A stretch of 64,000 nt of DNA. Source: Pseudomonas sp. G2-4 (GTDB lineage Bacteria; Pseudomonadota; Gammaproteobacteria; Pseudomonadales; Pseudomonadaceae). The notes under the pieces are model-generated. The model made no database searches, was not told where the DNA came from, and saw only the letters and a program-made list of their open reading frames with translations. The DNA lies in the NCBI RefSeq assembly GCF_030064125.1, contig NZ_CP125957.1, forward strand, positions 5,698,501 through 5,762,500, in the 5' to 3' direction. Of the stretch, positions 1 through 10,535 are shown in pieces. The position numbers were made by a program, and so were the translations under genes. Each line of letters opens with the position of its first letter. Position 1 is the stretch's first letter.

Positions 1-128
1 TGATCCCGGGCAAATACCACGGCATCGAAGCCTGCCAACTGGCCCGCGCCATGTGGCGATTGGCGCTGGAAGAGCAGGACGGGGTGCGGGTGGTGGAGTC
101 GGATGAGTTGCGCAAGCTGGGCAAATGA
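1..128 (+). CDS. C-terminal end of an oxidoreductase-like protein (5' truncated)
   Basis: Only the last 41 codons are in the window, reading in frame from base 3 to TGA at 126-128. The tail contains [15 protein letters not shown] and ends [11 protein letters not shown]. That resembles the C-terminus of NAD(P)-binding short-chain/TIP30-like oxidoreductases that I recall upstream of the yceK-ubiX-mpl genes in Pseudomonas, but too little is visible to be sure. It converges with the minus-strand ubiX operon, with two REP pairs between them. The reading frame is well supported; the product name is a guess from position and tail similarity. Confidence 0.55.
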   Translation, partial: IPGKYHGIEACQLARAMWRLALEEQDGVRVVESDELRKLGK

Positions 129-152
129 TTCTGCAGCGCCTGACTGGGCCTC

Positions 153-235
153 ATCGCGAGCAAGCTCGCTCCCACAGTTGACCGAGTTTCGTCAGGAAGA
201 ATGAGGTCGAATGTGGGAGCGAGCTTGCTCGCGAT
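153..235. repeat. REP pair, family A (inverted)
   Basis: Two inverted copies of the palindromic unit ATCGCGAGCAAGCTCGCTCC(CACA) lie at 153-176 and 212-235, separated by about 35 bases. This is the typical Pseudomonas REPIN arrangement. The same unit recurs at many core intergenic sites in the window. Confidence 0.9.
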
Positions 236-269
236 AGAGAGCACCACCAATCCAAAGCCAGGCCCCATT

Positions 270-382
270 GTGGCGAGGGAGCTTGCTCCCGCTCGACTGC
301 GCAGCAGTCGCCTTCGGATTTGAACCAGACCAAAAAGCTTGGGGCCGCTTCGCAGCCCAGCGGGAGCAAGCTCCCTCGCCAC
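270..382. repeat. REP pair, family B (inverted)
   Basis: Inverted copies of a second palindromic family, with core GTGGCGAGGGAGCTTGCTCC and an extension containing GCGCAGC, occupy 270-382. The two arms could fold into one long hairpin between the converging oxidoreductase and lipoprotein genes, where they may act as a transcript end. Confidence 0.9.
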
Positions 383-400
383 GGGGTTCCGTGGTGTTTG

Positions 401-685
401 TTACAACCCGCCCGTCGCCTGAAACCCCACCCCTATCGCCGTGAACAACGACAACGGCAGCAACAGGGTATCGAGCAGCGCACTGCCCGGCAGGTCGATG
501 CCCGGGTAGCTCGGGGCTTCGGCGCCGAAGCGGTCCTTGGCGCAGCAGCCGCCATTGAGGGCGTAGAGATCCAGGCGCGTCCCGGCATACACCACCGGCG
601 CGCCGGGCTTGGCGGCGTCGAGGGTGCGGGCGGTGGCGCAGCCGGTCAGTTGCAGCGCCAGCAGCACGATCAGCAGCTTATTCAT
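401..685 (-). CDS. YceK/YidQ-type small lipoprotein
   Basis: A 94-residue protein with a short hydrophobic leader and lipobox LTGC (Cys16), so it should be processed by signal peptidase II and lipidated. The mature part is small and ends in a hydrophobic segment ([19 protein letters not shown]) followed by a short tail, as in the YceK/YidQ family of uncharacterised outer-membrane lipoproteins. Its ATG overlaps the end of ubiX by 8 bases, so it is the last gene of the mpl-ubiX operon and probably translationally coupled. Function is unknown; the family call rests on length, lipobox and gene context. Confidence 0.75.
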   Translation of the reverse strand: MNKLLIVLLALQLTGCATARTLDAAKPGAPVVYAGTRLDLYALNGGCCAKDRFGAEAPSYPGIDLPGSALLDTLLLPLSLFTAIGVGFQATGGL

Positions 686-1310
686 CGCTGCTCAAATGAT
701 GCTCGCCCCAGCGCGGCAACATGTCTTGAGGGATGTTCAGCAGGTTGAGAATCCGCGCGACCACAAAATCGATCAGGTCGTCGATGGTCTGTGGCTGGTG
801 ATAAAAGCCCGGCGAAGCCGGCAGGATGGTCACGCCCATGTTCGACAACTTGAGCATGTGCTCCAGATGAATGCTCGAATACGGCGCCTCCCGCGGCACC
901 AGGATCAACTGGCGGCGCTCCTTGAGCGTGACGTCCGCAGCCCGCTCGATCAGGTTGTTGCAGGCCCCGGTGGCAATCGCCGACAGCGTCCCGGTGGAAC
1001 ACGGCACCACCACCATGGCCGCCGGCGCGCCGGAGCCCGAGGCCACCGGCGACATCCAGTCTTCCTTGCCATACACCCGAATCTGCCCCGCCGCCGCACC
1101 CGTGTACTCGGTGAGGAAGGCCTGCATCATCTGGGTCTTGGCCGGCAGGGTCACGTCGGTTTCGGTGGCCATCACCAACTGCGCCGCCTTGGAGATGAGG
1201 AAATGCACCTCGCGGTCTTCCCGCACCAGGCAATCGAGCAGGCGCAAGCCGTATTGGGCGCCGGAAGCACCGGTCATCGCCAGCGTGATGCGTTCCGGAC
1301 TGTTGTTCAT
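678..1310 (-). CDS. ubiX: flavin prenyltransferase UbiX
   Basis: 210 residues from the ATG at 1310 ([19 protein letters not shown]). UbiX attaches a dimethylallyl group to FMN to make prenyl-FMN, the cofactor of the decarboxylase UbiD in ubiquinone synthesis. The N-terminal Rossmann-like motif MTGASGA, the central segment [17 protein letters not shown] and the [19 protein letters not shown] stretch are the flavin/prenyl-phosphate binding landmarks of the family. The open frame extends further upstream inside mpl, but the start shown overlaps the mpl stop as ATGA (translational coupling) and gives the normal family length. Confidence 0.95.
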   Translation of the reverse strand: MNNSPERITLAMTGASGAQYGLRLLDCLVREDREVHFLISKAAQLVMATETDVTLPAKTQMMQAFLTEYTGAAAGQIRVYGKEDWMSPVASGSGAPAAMVVVPCSTGTLSAIATGACNNLIERAADVTLKERRQLILVPREAPYSSIHLEHMLKLSNMGVTILPASPGFYHQPQTIDDLIDFVVARILNLLNIPQDMLPRWGEHHLSSDE

Positions 1311-2656
1311 CGCAGCGCCTCGGCCAGTTTGCCGTGCAGGCCGCCGAAGCCGCCATTGCTCATGATCACCACGTGAGTGCCGGGCTGGGCCTGGCTCTTC
1401 ACGCGTTCGATGATGCCTTCCAGGGAATCGCTGACAATCGACGGCACGGTGCACAGCGCGGCCGTGGCGCCCAGGTCCCAGCCGAGGTTGGCCGGTGCGT
1501 ACCAGATCACCTGGTCGGCATCCACCACGCTTTCCGGCAAGCCGTCACGGTGGGCGCCGAGCTTCATGGAGTTGGAGCGCGGCTCGATGATCGCGATCAG
1601 CGGCGCATCGCCGATACGCTTGCGCAAACCGTCGAGGGTGGTGGCGATGGCGGTCGGGTGGTGGGCGAAGTCGTCATAGATGGTGATGCCGCGCACCTCG
1701 GCGACTTTCTCCATCCGCCGCTTCACGCTCTTGAACGCGCTCAACGCGGCAATGCCCATGGACGGCACCACGCCGACATGCCGGGCCGCTGCCAATGTGG
1801 CCAGGGCGTTGGCGACGTTATGCTGGCCGGTCATGTCCCACTCGACCACGCCCTGGGACACGCCTTCGAACATCACTTCGAACTGCGAACCGTCGTCCTT
1901 GAGCAACTTCACTTGCCACTGCCCCCCCGCGCCGGTGGTTTGCACCGGGGTCCAGCAGCCCATCTCGATCACCCGCTGCAACGCCGGCTCGGTGGTCGGG
2001 TGGATGACCAGGCCTTCGCTGGGGATGATGCGCACCAAATGGTGGAACTGCCGCTCGATGGCCGGCAGATCGGGGAAGATGTCGGCATGATCGAACTCAA
2101 GGTTGTTGAGGATCGCCGTGCGTGGTCGGTAATGGACGAATTTCGAGCGCTTGTCGAAAAACGCGCTGTCGTATTCGTCGGCCTCGATCACGAAGAACGG
2201 CGTACCGCCCAGTCGCGCCGACACCGAGAAATTCTGCGGCACGCCGCCGATCAAGAAGCCCGGGCTCATGCCCGCGTGCTCCAGCACCCAGGCGAGCATG
2301 CTGCTGGTGGTGGTCTTGCCGTGAGTACCGGCCACGGCCAGGACCCAACGGCCCTGCAGCACGTGATCGGCCAGCCACTGCGGCCCGGACACATACGGCA
2401 AGCCTTTGTTGAGCACGTACTCCACCGCCGGGTTGCCCCGGGACATGGCGTTGCCGATGACCACCAGGTCTGGCGCCGGATCCAGTTGCGCCGGGTCATA
2501 GCCTTGGGTCAGCTCAATGCCCTGGGCTTCCAACTGCGTGCTCATCGGCGGGTAGACGTTAGCGTCCGAACCGGTCACGTGATGGCCCAGCTCCTTGGCC
2601 AGGACAGCCATCGAACCCATGAAAGTGCCGCAAATACCGAGAATATGGATGTGCAT
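1307..2656 (-). CDS. mpl: UDP-N-acetylmuramate:L-alanyl-gamma-D-glutamyl-meso-diaminopimelate ligase
   Basis: 449 residues beginning [15 protein letters not shown]; an upstream in-frame ATG at 2674 adds six residues but the family starts here. Mpl is the cytoplasmic murein-recycling ligase that joins the tripeptide released from old peptidoglycan directly to UDP-MurNAc. The Mur-ligase fold is plain: N-terminal Rossmann [12 protein letters not shown] loop [11 protein letters not shown] near residue 110, [27 protein letters not shown], and C-terminal [10 protein letters not shown]. It is the first gene of a three-gene operon with ubiX (ATGA overlap) and the lipoprotein gene. Confidence 0.96.
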   Translation of the reverse strand: MHIHILGICGTFMGSMAVLAKELGHHVTGSDANVYPPMSTQLEAQGIELTQGYDPAQLDPAPDLVVIGNAMSRGNPAVEYVLNKGLPYVSGPQWLADHVLQGRWVLAVAGTHGKTTTSSMLAWVLEHAGMSPGFLIGGVPQNFSVSARLGGTPFFVIEADEYDSAFFDKRSKFVHYRPRTAILNNLEFDHADIFPDLPAIERQFHHLVRIIPSEGLVIHPTTEPALQRVIEMGCWTPVQTTGAGGQWQVKLLKDDGSQFEVMFEGVSQGVVEWDMTGQHNVANALATLAAARHVGVVPSMGIAALSAFKSVKRRMEKVAEVRGITIYDDFAHHPTAIATTLDGLRKRIGDAPLIAIIEPRSNSMKLGAHRDGLPESVVDADQVIWYAPANLGWDLGATAALCTVPSIVSDSLEGIIERVKSQAQPGTHVVIMSNGGFGGLHGKLAEALR

Positions 2657-2753
2657 AGTCGACCTCGTAAACATGGCCGCAGGTTAGCGTAGGGAGGGGG
2701 AAATCGCACCTTGTGTTTCGATTTCACGCCGCTGAAGCAGCGCAAACCCCCTG

Positions 2754-3388
2754 TGGGAGCGAGCTTGCTTTATGTGGCGAGGGAGCTTGCTCCCGCTCGA
2801 CTGCGCAGCAGTCGCCTTCGGTTTCAGGGTGGAAAGAAGCTTGGGGCCGCTTCGCAGCCCAGCGGGAGCAAGCTCCCTCGCCACATAGAGCTGGTTTGAC
2901 TTGGGGGATGGTGGTTGTCAGCAGTCGCCGCCCTTGTGGGATTGAGCTTGCTCGCGATAGCGGTGGGTCAGCTTGCGGCGATGCTGAATGCACAACCCGG
3001 CTGTTGTGGCGAGGGAGCTTGCTCCCGCTCGACTGCGCAGCAGTCGCCTTCGGATTTGAGCCAGCCCCAAAAGCTTGGGGCCGCTGCGCAGCCCAGCGGG
3101 AGCAAGCTCCCTCGCCACATAGAGCTGGTTTGACTTGGGGGATGGTGGTTGTCAGCAGTCGCCGCCCTTGTGGGATTGAGCTTGCTCGCGATAGCGGTGG
3201 GTCAGCTTGCGGCGATGTTGAATGTACAACCCGGCTGTTGTGGCGAGGGAGCTTGCTCCCGCTCGACTGCGCAGCAGTCGCCCTCGGATTTGAGCCAGCC
3301 CCAAAAGCTTGGGGCCGCTTCGCAGCCCAGCGGGAGCAAGCTCCCTCGCCACATAAAGCCGGTTTGACTGGGGGATGGTGGTTGTCAT
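2754..3388. repeat. Tandem 234-bp repeat built from REP elements
   Basis: The mpl-eatR gap holds three family-B REP pairs (about 2774-2885, 3007-3118, 3241-3353) and truncated family-A units (near 2754, 2935 and 3169). The last two pairs are part of a direct repeat: the string CTGGTTTGACTTGGGGGATG starts at 2891 and again at 3125, and a slightly altered copy starts at 3359, giving a period of exactly 234 bases. No gene is supported here; long open frames across it are REP translations. Confidence 0.9.
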
Positions 3389-3391
3389 CGG

Positions 3392-5299
3392 TCAGCGGGC
3401 GATGGCGTGTTTGCGCAGCTTTCGGTAGAGGGTGTTGCGGCTGATGCCCAGTTGTTCGGCCGTGTGGGTGATGTGCCAGCGCTGGCGTTCCAAGGCGTCG
3501 ATCAATGCCAACCGCTCGGCGTCGTCCAGCGGTCTCTCGGTCAGCGTTTCAACCACCACCGGGGTCGGGCGCTGGCGGATCATCGCCGGCAAGTCTTCCA
3601 GGCCGATCCGCCCGTCGTCGCACAACGCGGCGAGGGTCCGCAGCACATTGCGCAACTGCCGCACATTGCCCGGCCAGTCGAACCCCAGCAGCGCCTGGCG
3701 CGCCGGTTCGTCGAGGGTCACCCCTTCAGTGCTCGCCTCTTCGGCCAGCAGGAAGTCCAGCAACTGCGACTTGTCACTGCGTTCGCGCAATGCCGGCAGC
3801 GGGATTTCCAGGCCATTGAGCCGGTAGTACAAATCCTCGCGGAAACTGCCGTCCTGCACTCGATCGAGCAATTGCCGGTGGGTGGCGCTGATGATGCGCA
3901 CGTTCACCGCCTCGGGTTCGCCGCCGATGGGCACCACTTGGCGATCTTCCAGCACCCGCAGCAAACGGGTCTGCAAGGCCAGGGGCATGTCGCCGATTTC
4001 ATCGAGGAACAGCGTGCCGCCGTCGGCCTGTTGCAACTTGCCGCGCATGCCTTCCTTGCGGGCGCCGGTGAAGCTGCCGCCGCGATAACCGAACAGCTCG
4101 CTCTCGATCAGGCTTTCCGGAATGGCCGCGCAGTTGAGGGCCACGAAGTGCTTGCCGGCGCGCTGGCTGGCGTAGTGCACGGCCTTGGCGAAGGCTTCTT
4201 TGCCGGAACCGGTTTCGCCGTGGATCAGCAGCGGCACGTCGCGTTCGAACACCCGCAGGGCCTTACGAAAATGCTCCTGCAACGCCGCGTCCCCCAGGCA
4301 GATGCCCGGCAGTCGCGCGGGTTCGACGGCCTTGAGCGCCGGGGCGAGTGGAACCGGCACGCTGCGCGGCTGACCACGCAACACCGCGAATAAATGCCGA
4401 CCGTCGCGCGTGCGCAACGGCCAACTGGCGGCGGCCTGGGCGCTGGCGCGGCCGAGCAACTCGTCCAGGGAACAGTCGAAAAAGTCTTCCACCCGCTGGC
4501 CCAGCAAGCTACCGCGAATATGCCCCAAGAGGTTGAGGGCGCTCTGGTTGACGGCGCTGATCCGGCCTTCGCCGTCGAACGCCAGCAACCCTTCGCTGAA
4601 CAGGCCCACGGACTCGGCCTGCAAGTGAAAGCGCAGCAGCCATTGGTTGTCGAAGCAGCGCAGGAAATAGCAGCTCTCGATCATCTTCGCCGAGAGGTTG
4701 ACCAGGGCCATGGTGTGGAACTGACTCTGGCGCGACACGTCCGGCCGGGCCGAGGACACGTCGAGCACCGCCAGCAGTTCGCCCTGGGGATCGAAGACCG
4801 GGCTGGCCGAGCAGGTCAGGCCGGTGTGGCGGCCTCGGAAATGTTCTTCCTGGTGGATGGTCAGGGCCTGGCGTTCCACCAGGCAGGTGCCGATGCCGTT
4901 GGTGCCTTCGCAGGCTTCGCTCCAGTCGGCGCCAAGCCAGAGCCCGGCGCGTTCGAAAATCTTCCGTTCGCTGGGGGCGGTGACGCAGTTGAGGATCACA
5001 CCCCGGGCGTCGGTCAGCAGCACCGCGTGGCCGGCGCCGGAGAGTTGTTGATGCAGGCTGGTCATTTCGGTGCCGGCGATGTGCAGCACCTGTTGCAGAC
5101 GCTCGCGGCTTTCCAGCACCCGGCCATGCTCGAGCACCGTCGGCGCCAGGTTCTGGGCCGGGTCGAGGTGATAGTCCTCAAGACAGCGCAGCCAGGAACG
5201 GGCAATCGACGGATCGCTGCCTGGGCCCTGCAGGTGGGCCTTGCCCTGGGTGACGGTCAGGACTTGCTGGGCGTGGCGACTGAGGTGGTTGCTGTGCAT
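3392..5299 (-). CDS. eatR: sigma-54-dependent activator of ethanolamine catabolism (EatR/AcoR type)
   Basis: 635 residues: N-terminal GAF-like sensory region (about 60-200, with EGTNGIGTCLVE and GRHTGLTCSASPVFD), a PAS-like segment (about 220-300), an AAA+ sigma-54 interaction domain (about 330-560) and a C-terminal Fis-type helix-turn-helix (HTAEQLGISRNTLYRKLRKH). Walker A is GETGSGKE, Walker B GGTLFLDEIGDM and the arginine finger region FREDLYYRLNGL. The sigma-54 contacting loop reads GSFTGA instead of the usual GAFTGA. It is divergent from the dehydrogenase gene that follows, whose upstream region has a matching sigma-54 promoter. I recall the P. aeruginosa orthologue (PA4021) as EatR, the RpoN-dependent activator of ethanolamine genes. 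Confidence 0.88.
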   Translation of the reverse strand: MHSNHLSRHAQQVLTVTQGKAHLQGPGSDPSIARSWLRCLEDYHLDPAQNLAPTVLEHGRVLESRERLQQVLHIAGTEMTSLHQQLSGAGHAVLLTDARGVILNCVTAPSERKIFERAGLWLGADWSEACEGTNGIGTCLVERQALTIHQEEHFRGRHTGLTCSASPVFDPQGELLAVLDVSSARPDVSRQSQFHTMALVNLSAKMIESCYFLRCFDNQWLLRFHLQAESVGLFSEGLLAFDGEGRISAVNQSALNLLGHIRGSLLGQRVEDFFDCSLDELLGRASAQAAASWPLRTRDGRHLFAVLRGQPRSVPVPLAPALKAVEPARLPGICLGDAALQEHFRKALRVFERDVPLLIHGETGSGKEAFAKAVHYASQRAGKHFVALNCAAIPESLIESELFGYRGGSFTGARKEGMRGKLQQADGGTLFLDEIGDMPLALQTRLLRVLEDRQVVPIGGEPEAVNVRIISATHRQLLDRVQDGSFREDLYYRLNGLEIPLPALRERSDKSQLLDFLLAEEASTEGVTLDEPARQALLGFDWPGNVRQLRNVLRTLAALCDDGRIGLEDLPAMIRQRPTPVVVETLTERPLDDAERLALIDALERQRWHITHTAEQLGISRNTLYRKLRKHAIAR

Positions 5300-5347
5300 T
5301 TCTTATTATTCTCCCGAAGGACCTTTGGACCTGCCAACACATACCCC

Positions 5348-5572
5348 GTGGCGAGGGAGCTTGCTCCCGCTGGGCTGCGCAGCAGCCCCAAAACCTGAGT
5401 TTGCGGTGTATCAGGCTGACCGAGTTGGCTGCCTTGGGACCGCTTCGCGCTGGAGCGCCAGCCCGGTCCAGCGGGAGCAAGCTCCCTCGCCACGAAAAGC
5501 GCAATCGGTGTTGAAGCGACAAAAAAGCTTGGGTCTGCTGCGCAGCCCAGCGGGAGCAAGCTCCCTCGCCAC
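5348..5572. repeat. Family-B REP cluster (three units)
   Basis: Three family-B REP units lie between the divergent eatR and dehydrogenase genes: one in forward orientation from 5348 and two inverted ones ending near 5494 and 5572. They sit upstream of the sigma-54 promoter and of its putative activator sites. Confidence 0.88.
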
Positions 5573-5650
5573 AACTGTGCTTGGCAGGCCAACTTGGTGT
5601 AGCCCAGCATCCTCCAGCCCAACCGGCAATGCAATGCTGGCGCGACCTGC

Positions 5651-5687
5651 CAGTCACAGACTGTCTCGCATCTGGCACAAAGTGTCA
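5651..5687 (+). promoter_or_regulatory. Candidate upstream activator sites for the sigma-54 promoter
   Basis: Two perfect or near-perfect inverted repeats sit about 90-125 bases upstream of the sigma-54 -24/-12 element, the usual distance for an enhancer-binding protein: CAGTC-ACA-GACTG at 5651-5663 and TGGCAC-AAA-GTGTCA at 5673-5687 (one mismatch). A further CGTCACA at about 5706-5712 repeats the half site. Assigning them to EatR is inference from position. Confidence 0.5.
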
Positions 5688-5775
5688 CACCCTGCGTATC
5701 GCTATCGTCACACACCCCCTCCGTTTGTCCGACGAATTACGCCTAAAGTCTTGATTTACGGGCCCTGCAAGGCAG

Positions 5776-5791
5776 TGGCCCAACCTTTGCT
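5776..5791 (+). promoter_or_regulatory. Sigma-54 (-24/-12) promoter
   Basis: TGGCCC-N5-TTGCT at 5776-5791 matches the RpoN consensus TGGCAC-N5-TTGCW with the invariant GG and GC at the correct spacing. It predicts a start near 5802, giving an RNA leader of about 60 bases before the dehydrogenase ATG at 5862, which has the ribosome-binding site AAGGAG at 5848-5853. The gene for a sigma-54 activator lies immediately upstream. Confidence 0.78.
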
Positions 5792-5861
5792 CTAGGCTTA
5801 GATACCAGCGCTCGATTTTGCGCGGCTCCCTTATAAGCACAAAAGCCAAGGAGATCTCATC

Positions 5862-7382
<1,521 letters not shown>

Positions 7383-7429
7383 GCCATTGGGGCAAAGGCA
7401 GGTTCTCCTGCTTTGCACCTTAGATAGCT

Positions 7430-7521
7430 ATCGCGAGCAAGCTCGCTCCCACAGGGGTCTGTGGATAACTCGTTTCCAGGGTTGGCAACAGATCCACTGT
7501 GGGAGCGAGCTTGCTCGCGAT
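7430..7521. repeat. REP pair, family A (inverted)
   Basis: Inverted family-A units at 7430-7453 and 7498-7521 separate the dehydrogenase gene from the permease gene. They may allow differential expression of the two parts of the pathway. Confidence 0.9.
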
Positions 7522-7622
7522 GGCGGCGGTCCAGCTTGCATCCATGCTGTATGCAACACACCGACTTAAAGAGCCGCCCCGCTCCAACAGGGCCAAAAAA
7601 CAATAAAAACAGGTAAACCCTT

Positions 7623-9071
7623 ATGCCAAGCGATCATGCAAACCCGCAACCGGCAACGTCCTCGGTCGACTTCGAAAAGGTCGGCACCGAATATTTCCAA
7701 CAACGCGAACTGAAAAAAGGCGCGGCGGGCTGGGTCCTGCTGGTGGGCCTGGGGGTGGCGTATGTCATTTCCGGGGACTACGCCGGCTGGAACTTCGGCC
7801 TGGCCCAAGGCGGCTGGGGCGGCATGTTCCTCGCCACGCTGTTGATGGCCGCGATGTACCTGTGCATGTGTTTTTCCCTCGCCGAGTTGTCCTCGATGAT
7901 CCCCACCGCTGGCGGCGGCTACGGCTTTGCCCGCAGCGCATTCGGCCCCTGGGGCGGGTTTCTCACGGGCACGGCGATCCTGATCGAGTACGCCATCGCC
8001 CCGGCGGCGATTGCGGTGTTCATCGGCGCGTATTGCCAATCGCTGTTCGGTATTGGCGGCTGGATGATCTACCTGGCGTTCTACATCATCTTTATTGCCA
8101 TCCATATTTTTGGCGTGGGTGAAGCCCTCAAGCTGATGTTCATCATCACCGCCGTCGCCGCCCTCGCGCTGGGGGTATTCCTCGTGGCGATGGTGCCGCA
8201 CTTCAACGTCGCCAACCTGCTGGACATCCCGGTCACTGCGGCCACGGGTGCCAGCCCATTCCTGCCCTTCGGTTACGTCGGCGTGTGGGCGGCGATTCCC
8301 TATGCAATCTGGTTTTTCCTGGCCGTGGAAGGTGTGCCGCTGGCGGCTGAAGAAACCAAGAACCCCAAGCGTGACCTGCCGCGCGGCCTGATCGGCGCCA
8401 TGCTGGTGTTGGTGGCCTTCGCCCTGCTGATCCTGGTGATCGGTCCTGGTGGCGCGGGCTCCAATGCGCTGATGGCATCCGGCAATCCGCTGGTGGAAGC
8501 CCTGGCCAAGGCCTATGGCGGCTCCACCTGGATGGGCAGCTTCGTCAACCTCGTTGGTCTGGCGGGCCTGATCGCCAGCTTCTTCTCAATCATCTACGCC
8601 TACTCGCGGCAGATCTTTGCACTGTCTCGCGCCGGCTACCTGCCGCGCAAGCTTTCCGAAACCAATAAAAGCAAAGCGCCGGTTCTGGCCCTGATCATCC
8701 CCGGCATCATCGGTTTCGGCCTGTCCTTGACCGGCCAGGGTGACCTGCTGATTCTGGTGGCGGTGTTCGGCGCCACCATCTCCTACGTGCTGATGATGGC
8801 CGCGCACATCACCCTGCGCATCCGTCGCCCCAAAATGGACCGGCCATACCGCACACCGGGCGGCATCTTCACCTCAGGCGTGGCCCTGGTGCTGGCGTGC
8901 ATCGCCGTGGTGGCGGGGTTCCTGGTGGATCCGCGGGTGGTCATCGGCGCGGCGATCATCTATGGAGTGTTAATTGCTTACTTCGCGTTCTACAGTCGGC
9001 ATCACTTGGTCGCAGGTACGCCCGAAGAGGAATTCGCGGCGATCCAGAAAGCTGAAGAAGCCTTGCACTAA
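7623..9071 (+). CDS. eat: ethanolamine permease
   Basis: 482 residues, an APC-superfamily inner-membrane transporter with about twelve hydrophobic segments. The first begins GWVLLVGLGVAYVISGDYAGWN, the typical start of the ethanolamine permease family. Further family signatures are SLAELSSMIPTAGGGYGFARSAFGPWGGF and VEGVPLAAEETKNPKRDLPRG. The gene lies directly upstream of eutB, with an 11-bp GC-rich hairpin between them, so import and ammonia-lyase synthesis are probably co-transcribed. No bacterial microcompartment genes are present, matching the non-compartmentalised Pseudomonas pathway. Confidence 0.93.
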   Translation: MPSDHANPQPATSSVDFEKVGTEYFQQRELKKGAAGWVLLVGLGVAYVISGDYAGWNFGLAQGGWGGMFLATLLMAAMYLCMCFSLAELSSMIPTAGGGYGFARSAFGPWGGFLTGTAILIEYAIAPAAIAVFIGAYCQSLFGIGGWMIYLAFYIIFIAIHIFGVGEALKLMFIITAVAALALGVFLVAMVPHFNVANLLDIPVTAATGASPFLPFGYVGVWAAIPYAIWFFLAVEGVPLAAEETKNPKRDLPRGLIGAMLVLVAFALLILVIGPGGAGSNALMASGNPLVEALAKAYGGSTWMGSFVNLVGLAGLIASFFSIIYAYSRQIFALSRAGYLPRKLSETNKSKAPVLALIIPGIIGFGLSLTGQGDLLILVAVFGATISYVLMMAAHITLRIRRPKMDRPYRTPGGIFTSGVALVLACIAVVAGFLVDPRVVIGAAIIYGVLIAYFAFYSRHHLVAGTPEEEFAAIQKAEEALH

Positions 9072-9091
9072 GCGCTAACGTGCCGATAACC

Positions 9092-9115
9092 ACGGCGCCG
9101 CCCAGGCGGCGCCGT
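9092..9115 (+). promoter_or_regulatory. Perfect 11-bp intercistronic hairpin between eat and eutB
   Basis: ACGGCGCCGCC at 9092-9102 pairs perfectly with GGCGGCGCCGT at 9105-9115 across a 2-base loop. No U-run follows, so it is not a standard terminator. The eutB ribosome-binding site (GGAGA at 9119-9123) comes right after it. It may stabilise the upstream RNA end or tune eutB expression relative to eat. Confidence 0.7.
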
Positions 9116-9129
9116 CACGGAGAACCTGT

Positions 9130-10524
9130 ATGGCCAGTTTTGCACACACGGTCGGCGCCCAGACCTACCGCTTCGACAGCCTCAAAGACCTGATGGCCAA
9201 GGCCAGCCCGGCGCGCTCCGGGGATTTCCTCGCCGAAATCGCCGCGCTCAACGACGGCGAGCGGGTGGCCGCGCAAATGGCGCTGGCCGACCTGCCCCTC
9301 AGCCATTTCCTGCAAGAAATGCTGATTCCTTACGAGGTCGACGAAGTCACCCGGCTGATCGTCGACACTCACGACAAACACGCCTTCGCCGCCGTCAGCC
9401 ACCTTACGGTCGGCGGTTTTCGCGACTGGCTGCTCAGCGACGCTGCTGATGAAGACAGCCTGCGGGCACTGGCCCCGGGCCTGACGCCAGAAATGGTCGC
9501 CGCCGTGTCCAAGATCATGCGTGTGCAAGACCTGGTGCTGGTGGCGCAGAAAATCCGCGTGGTGACCAAATTCCGCGGCACCCTCGGCCTGCGCGGACGG
9601 CTGTCCACCCGCCTGCAACCCAACCACCCCACCGACGAACCGGCCGGCATCGCCGCGAGCATTCTCGACGGCCTGCTCTTCGGCAACGGCGACGCCATGA
9701 TCGGCATCAACCCGGCCACCGACAGCACCGCCTCGATCTGCGCCATGCTGGAAATGCTCGACGCCATCATCCAGCGCTACGACATCCCCACCCAAGGCTG
9801 CGTGCTGACTCACGTCACCACCTCCATCGAAGCGGCCAACCGCGGCGTGCCCCTGGACCTGGTGTTCCAGTCCATCGCCGGCACCGAAGCGGCCAACGCC
9901 AGTTTCGGTATCAACCTGAACCTGTTGCAAGAAGGCTACGACGCCGGCTTGAGCCTGAAGCGCGGCACCTTGGGCAACAACCTGATGTATTTCGAAACCG
10001 GCCAGGGCAGCGCGCTGTCGGCCAACGCCCACCACGGCGTCGATCAACAGACCTGCGAGACCCGGGCCTACGCCGTCGCACGACATTTCAAGCCGTTTTT
10101 GGTGAACACGGTTGTAGGATTCATCGGCCCGGAATACCTGTACAACGGCAAACAGATCATCCGCGCCGGCCTCGAAGACCACTTCTGCGGCAAGCTGCTG
10201 GGCGTGCCGATGGGCTGCGACATCTGCTACACCAACCACGCCGAAGCCGACCAGGACGACATGGACACCCTGCTGACCCTGCTGGGCGTGGCCGGAATCA
10301 ACTTCATCATGGGCATCCCCGGCTCCGACGACATCATGCTCAACTACCAGACCACCTCGTTCCACGACGCCCTCTACGCCCGCCAGACCCTGGGCCTCAA
10401 ACCCGCGCCGGAATTCGAAACCTGGCTGGCAAACATGGGCATCTTCACCCAGGCCGATGGCCGGGTGCGGTTCGGCGACAACCTGCCACCGGCGTTCCGT
10501 CACGCCCTCGCGCATTTGGGATGA
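9130..10524 (+). CDS. eutB: ethanolamine ammonia-lyase large subunit
   Basis: 464 residues, full family length. EutB forms the TIM-barrel active site of the adenosylcobalamin-dependent enzyme that splits ethanolamine into acetaldehyde and ammonia. Visible family blocks include [102 protein letters not shown] and [19 protein letters not shown] (each cited in part from the family alignment). Start ATG 9130 has a good ribosome-binding site. Its TGA overlaps an ATG of eutC, indicating coupled translation of the two subunits. Confidence 0.96.
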   Translation: MASFAHTVGAQTYRFDSLKDLMAKASPARSGDFLAEIAALNDGERVAAQMALADLPLSHFLQEMLIPYEVDEVTRLIVDTHDKHAFAAVSHLTVGGFRDWLLSDAADEDSLRALAPGLTPEMVAAVSKIMRVQDLVLVAQKIRVVTKFRGTLGLRGRLSTRLQPNHPTDEPAGIAASILDGLLFGNGDAMIGINPATDSTASICAMLEMLDAIIQRYDIPTQGCVLTHVTTSIEAANRGVPLDLVFQSIAGTEAANASFGINLNLLQEGYDAGLSLKRGTLGNNLMYFETGQGSALSANAHHGVDQQTCETRAYAVARHFKPFLVNTVVGFIGPEYLYNGKQIIRAGLEDHFCGKLLGVPMGCDICYTNHAEADQDDMDTLLTLLGVAGINFIMGIPGSDDIMLNYQTTSFHDALYARQTLGLKPAPEFETWLANMGIFTQADGRVRFGDNLPPAFRHALAHLG

Positions 10525-10535
10525 GAGAACTGCCC

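Noticed and set aside
1310..1454. Longer UbiX start at 1454
   Set aside because: Would overlap mpl by 148 bases and add residues not in the family; the ATGA-coupled start at 1310 gives normal length.
2713..3444. 243-codon plus-strand open frame between mpl and eatR
   Set aside because: Entirely composed of REP units in a 234-bp repeat, overlapping the end of the eatR gene.
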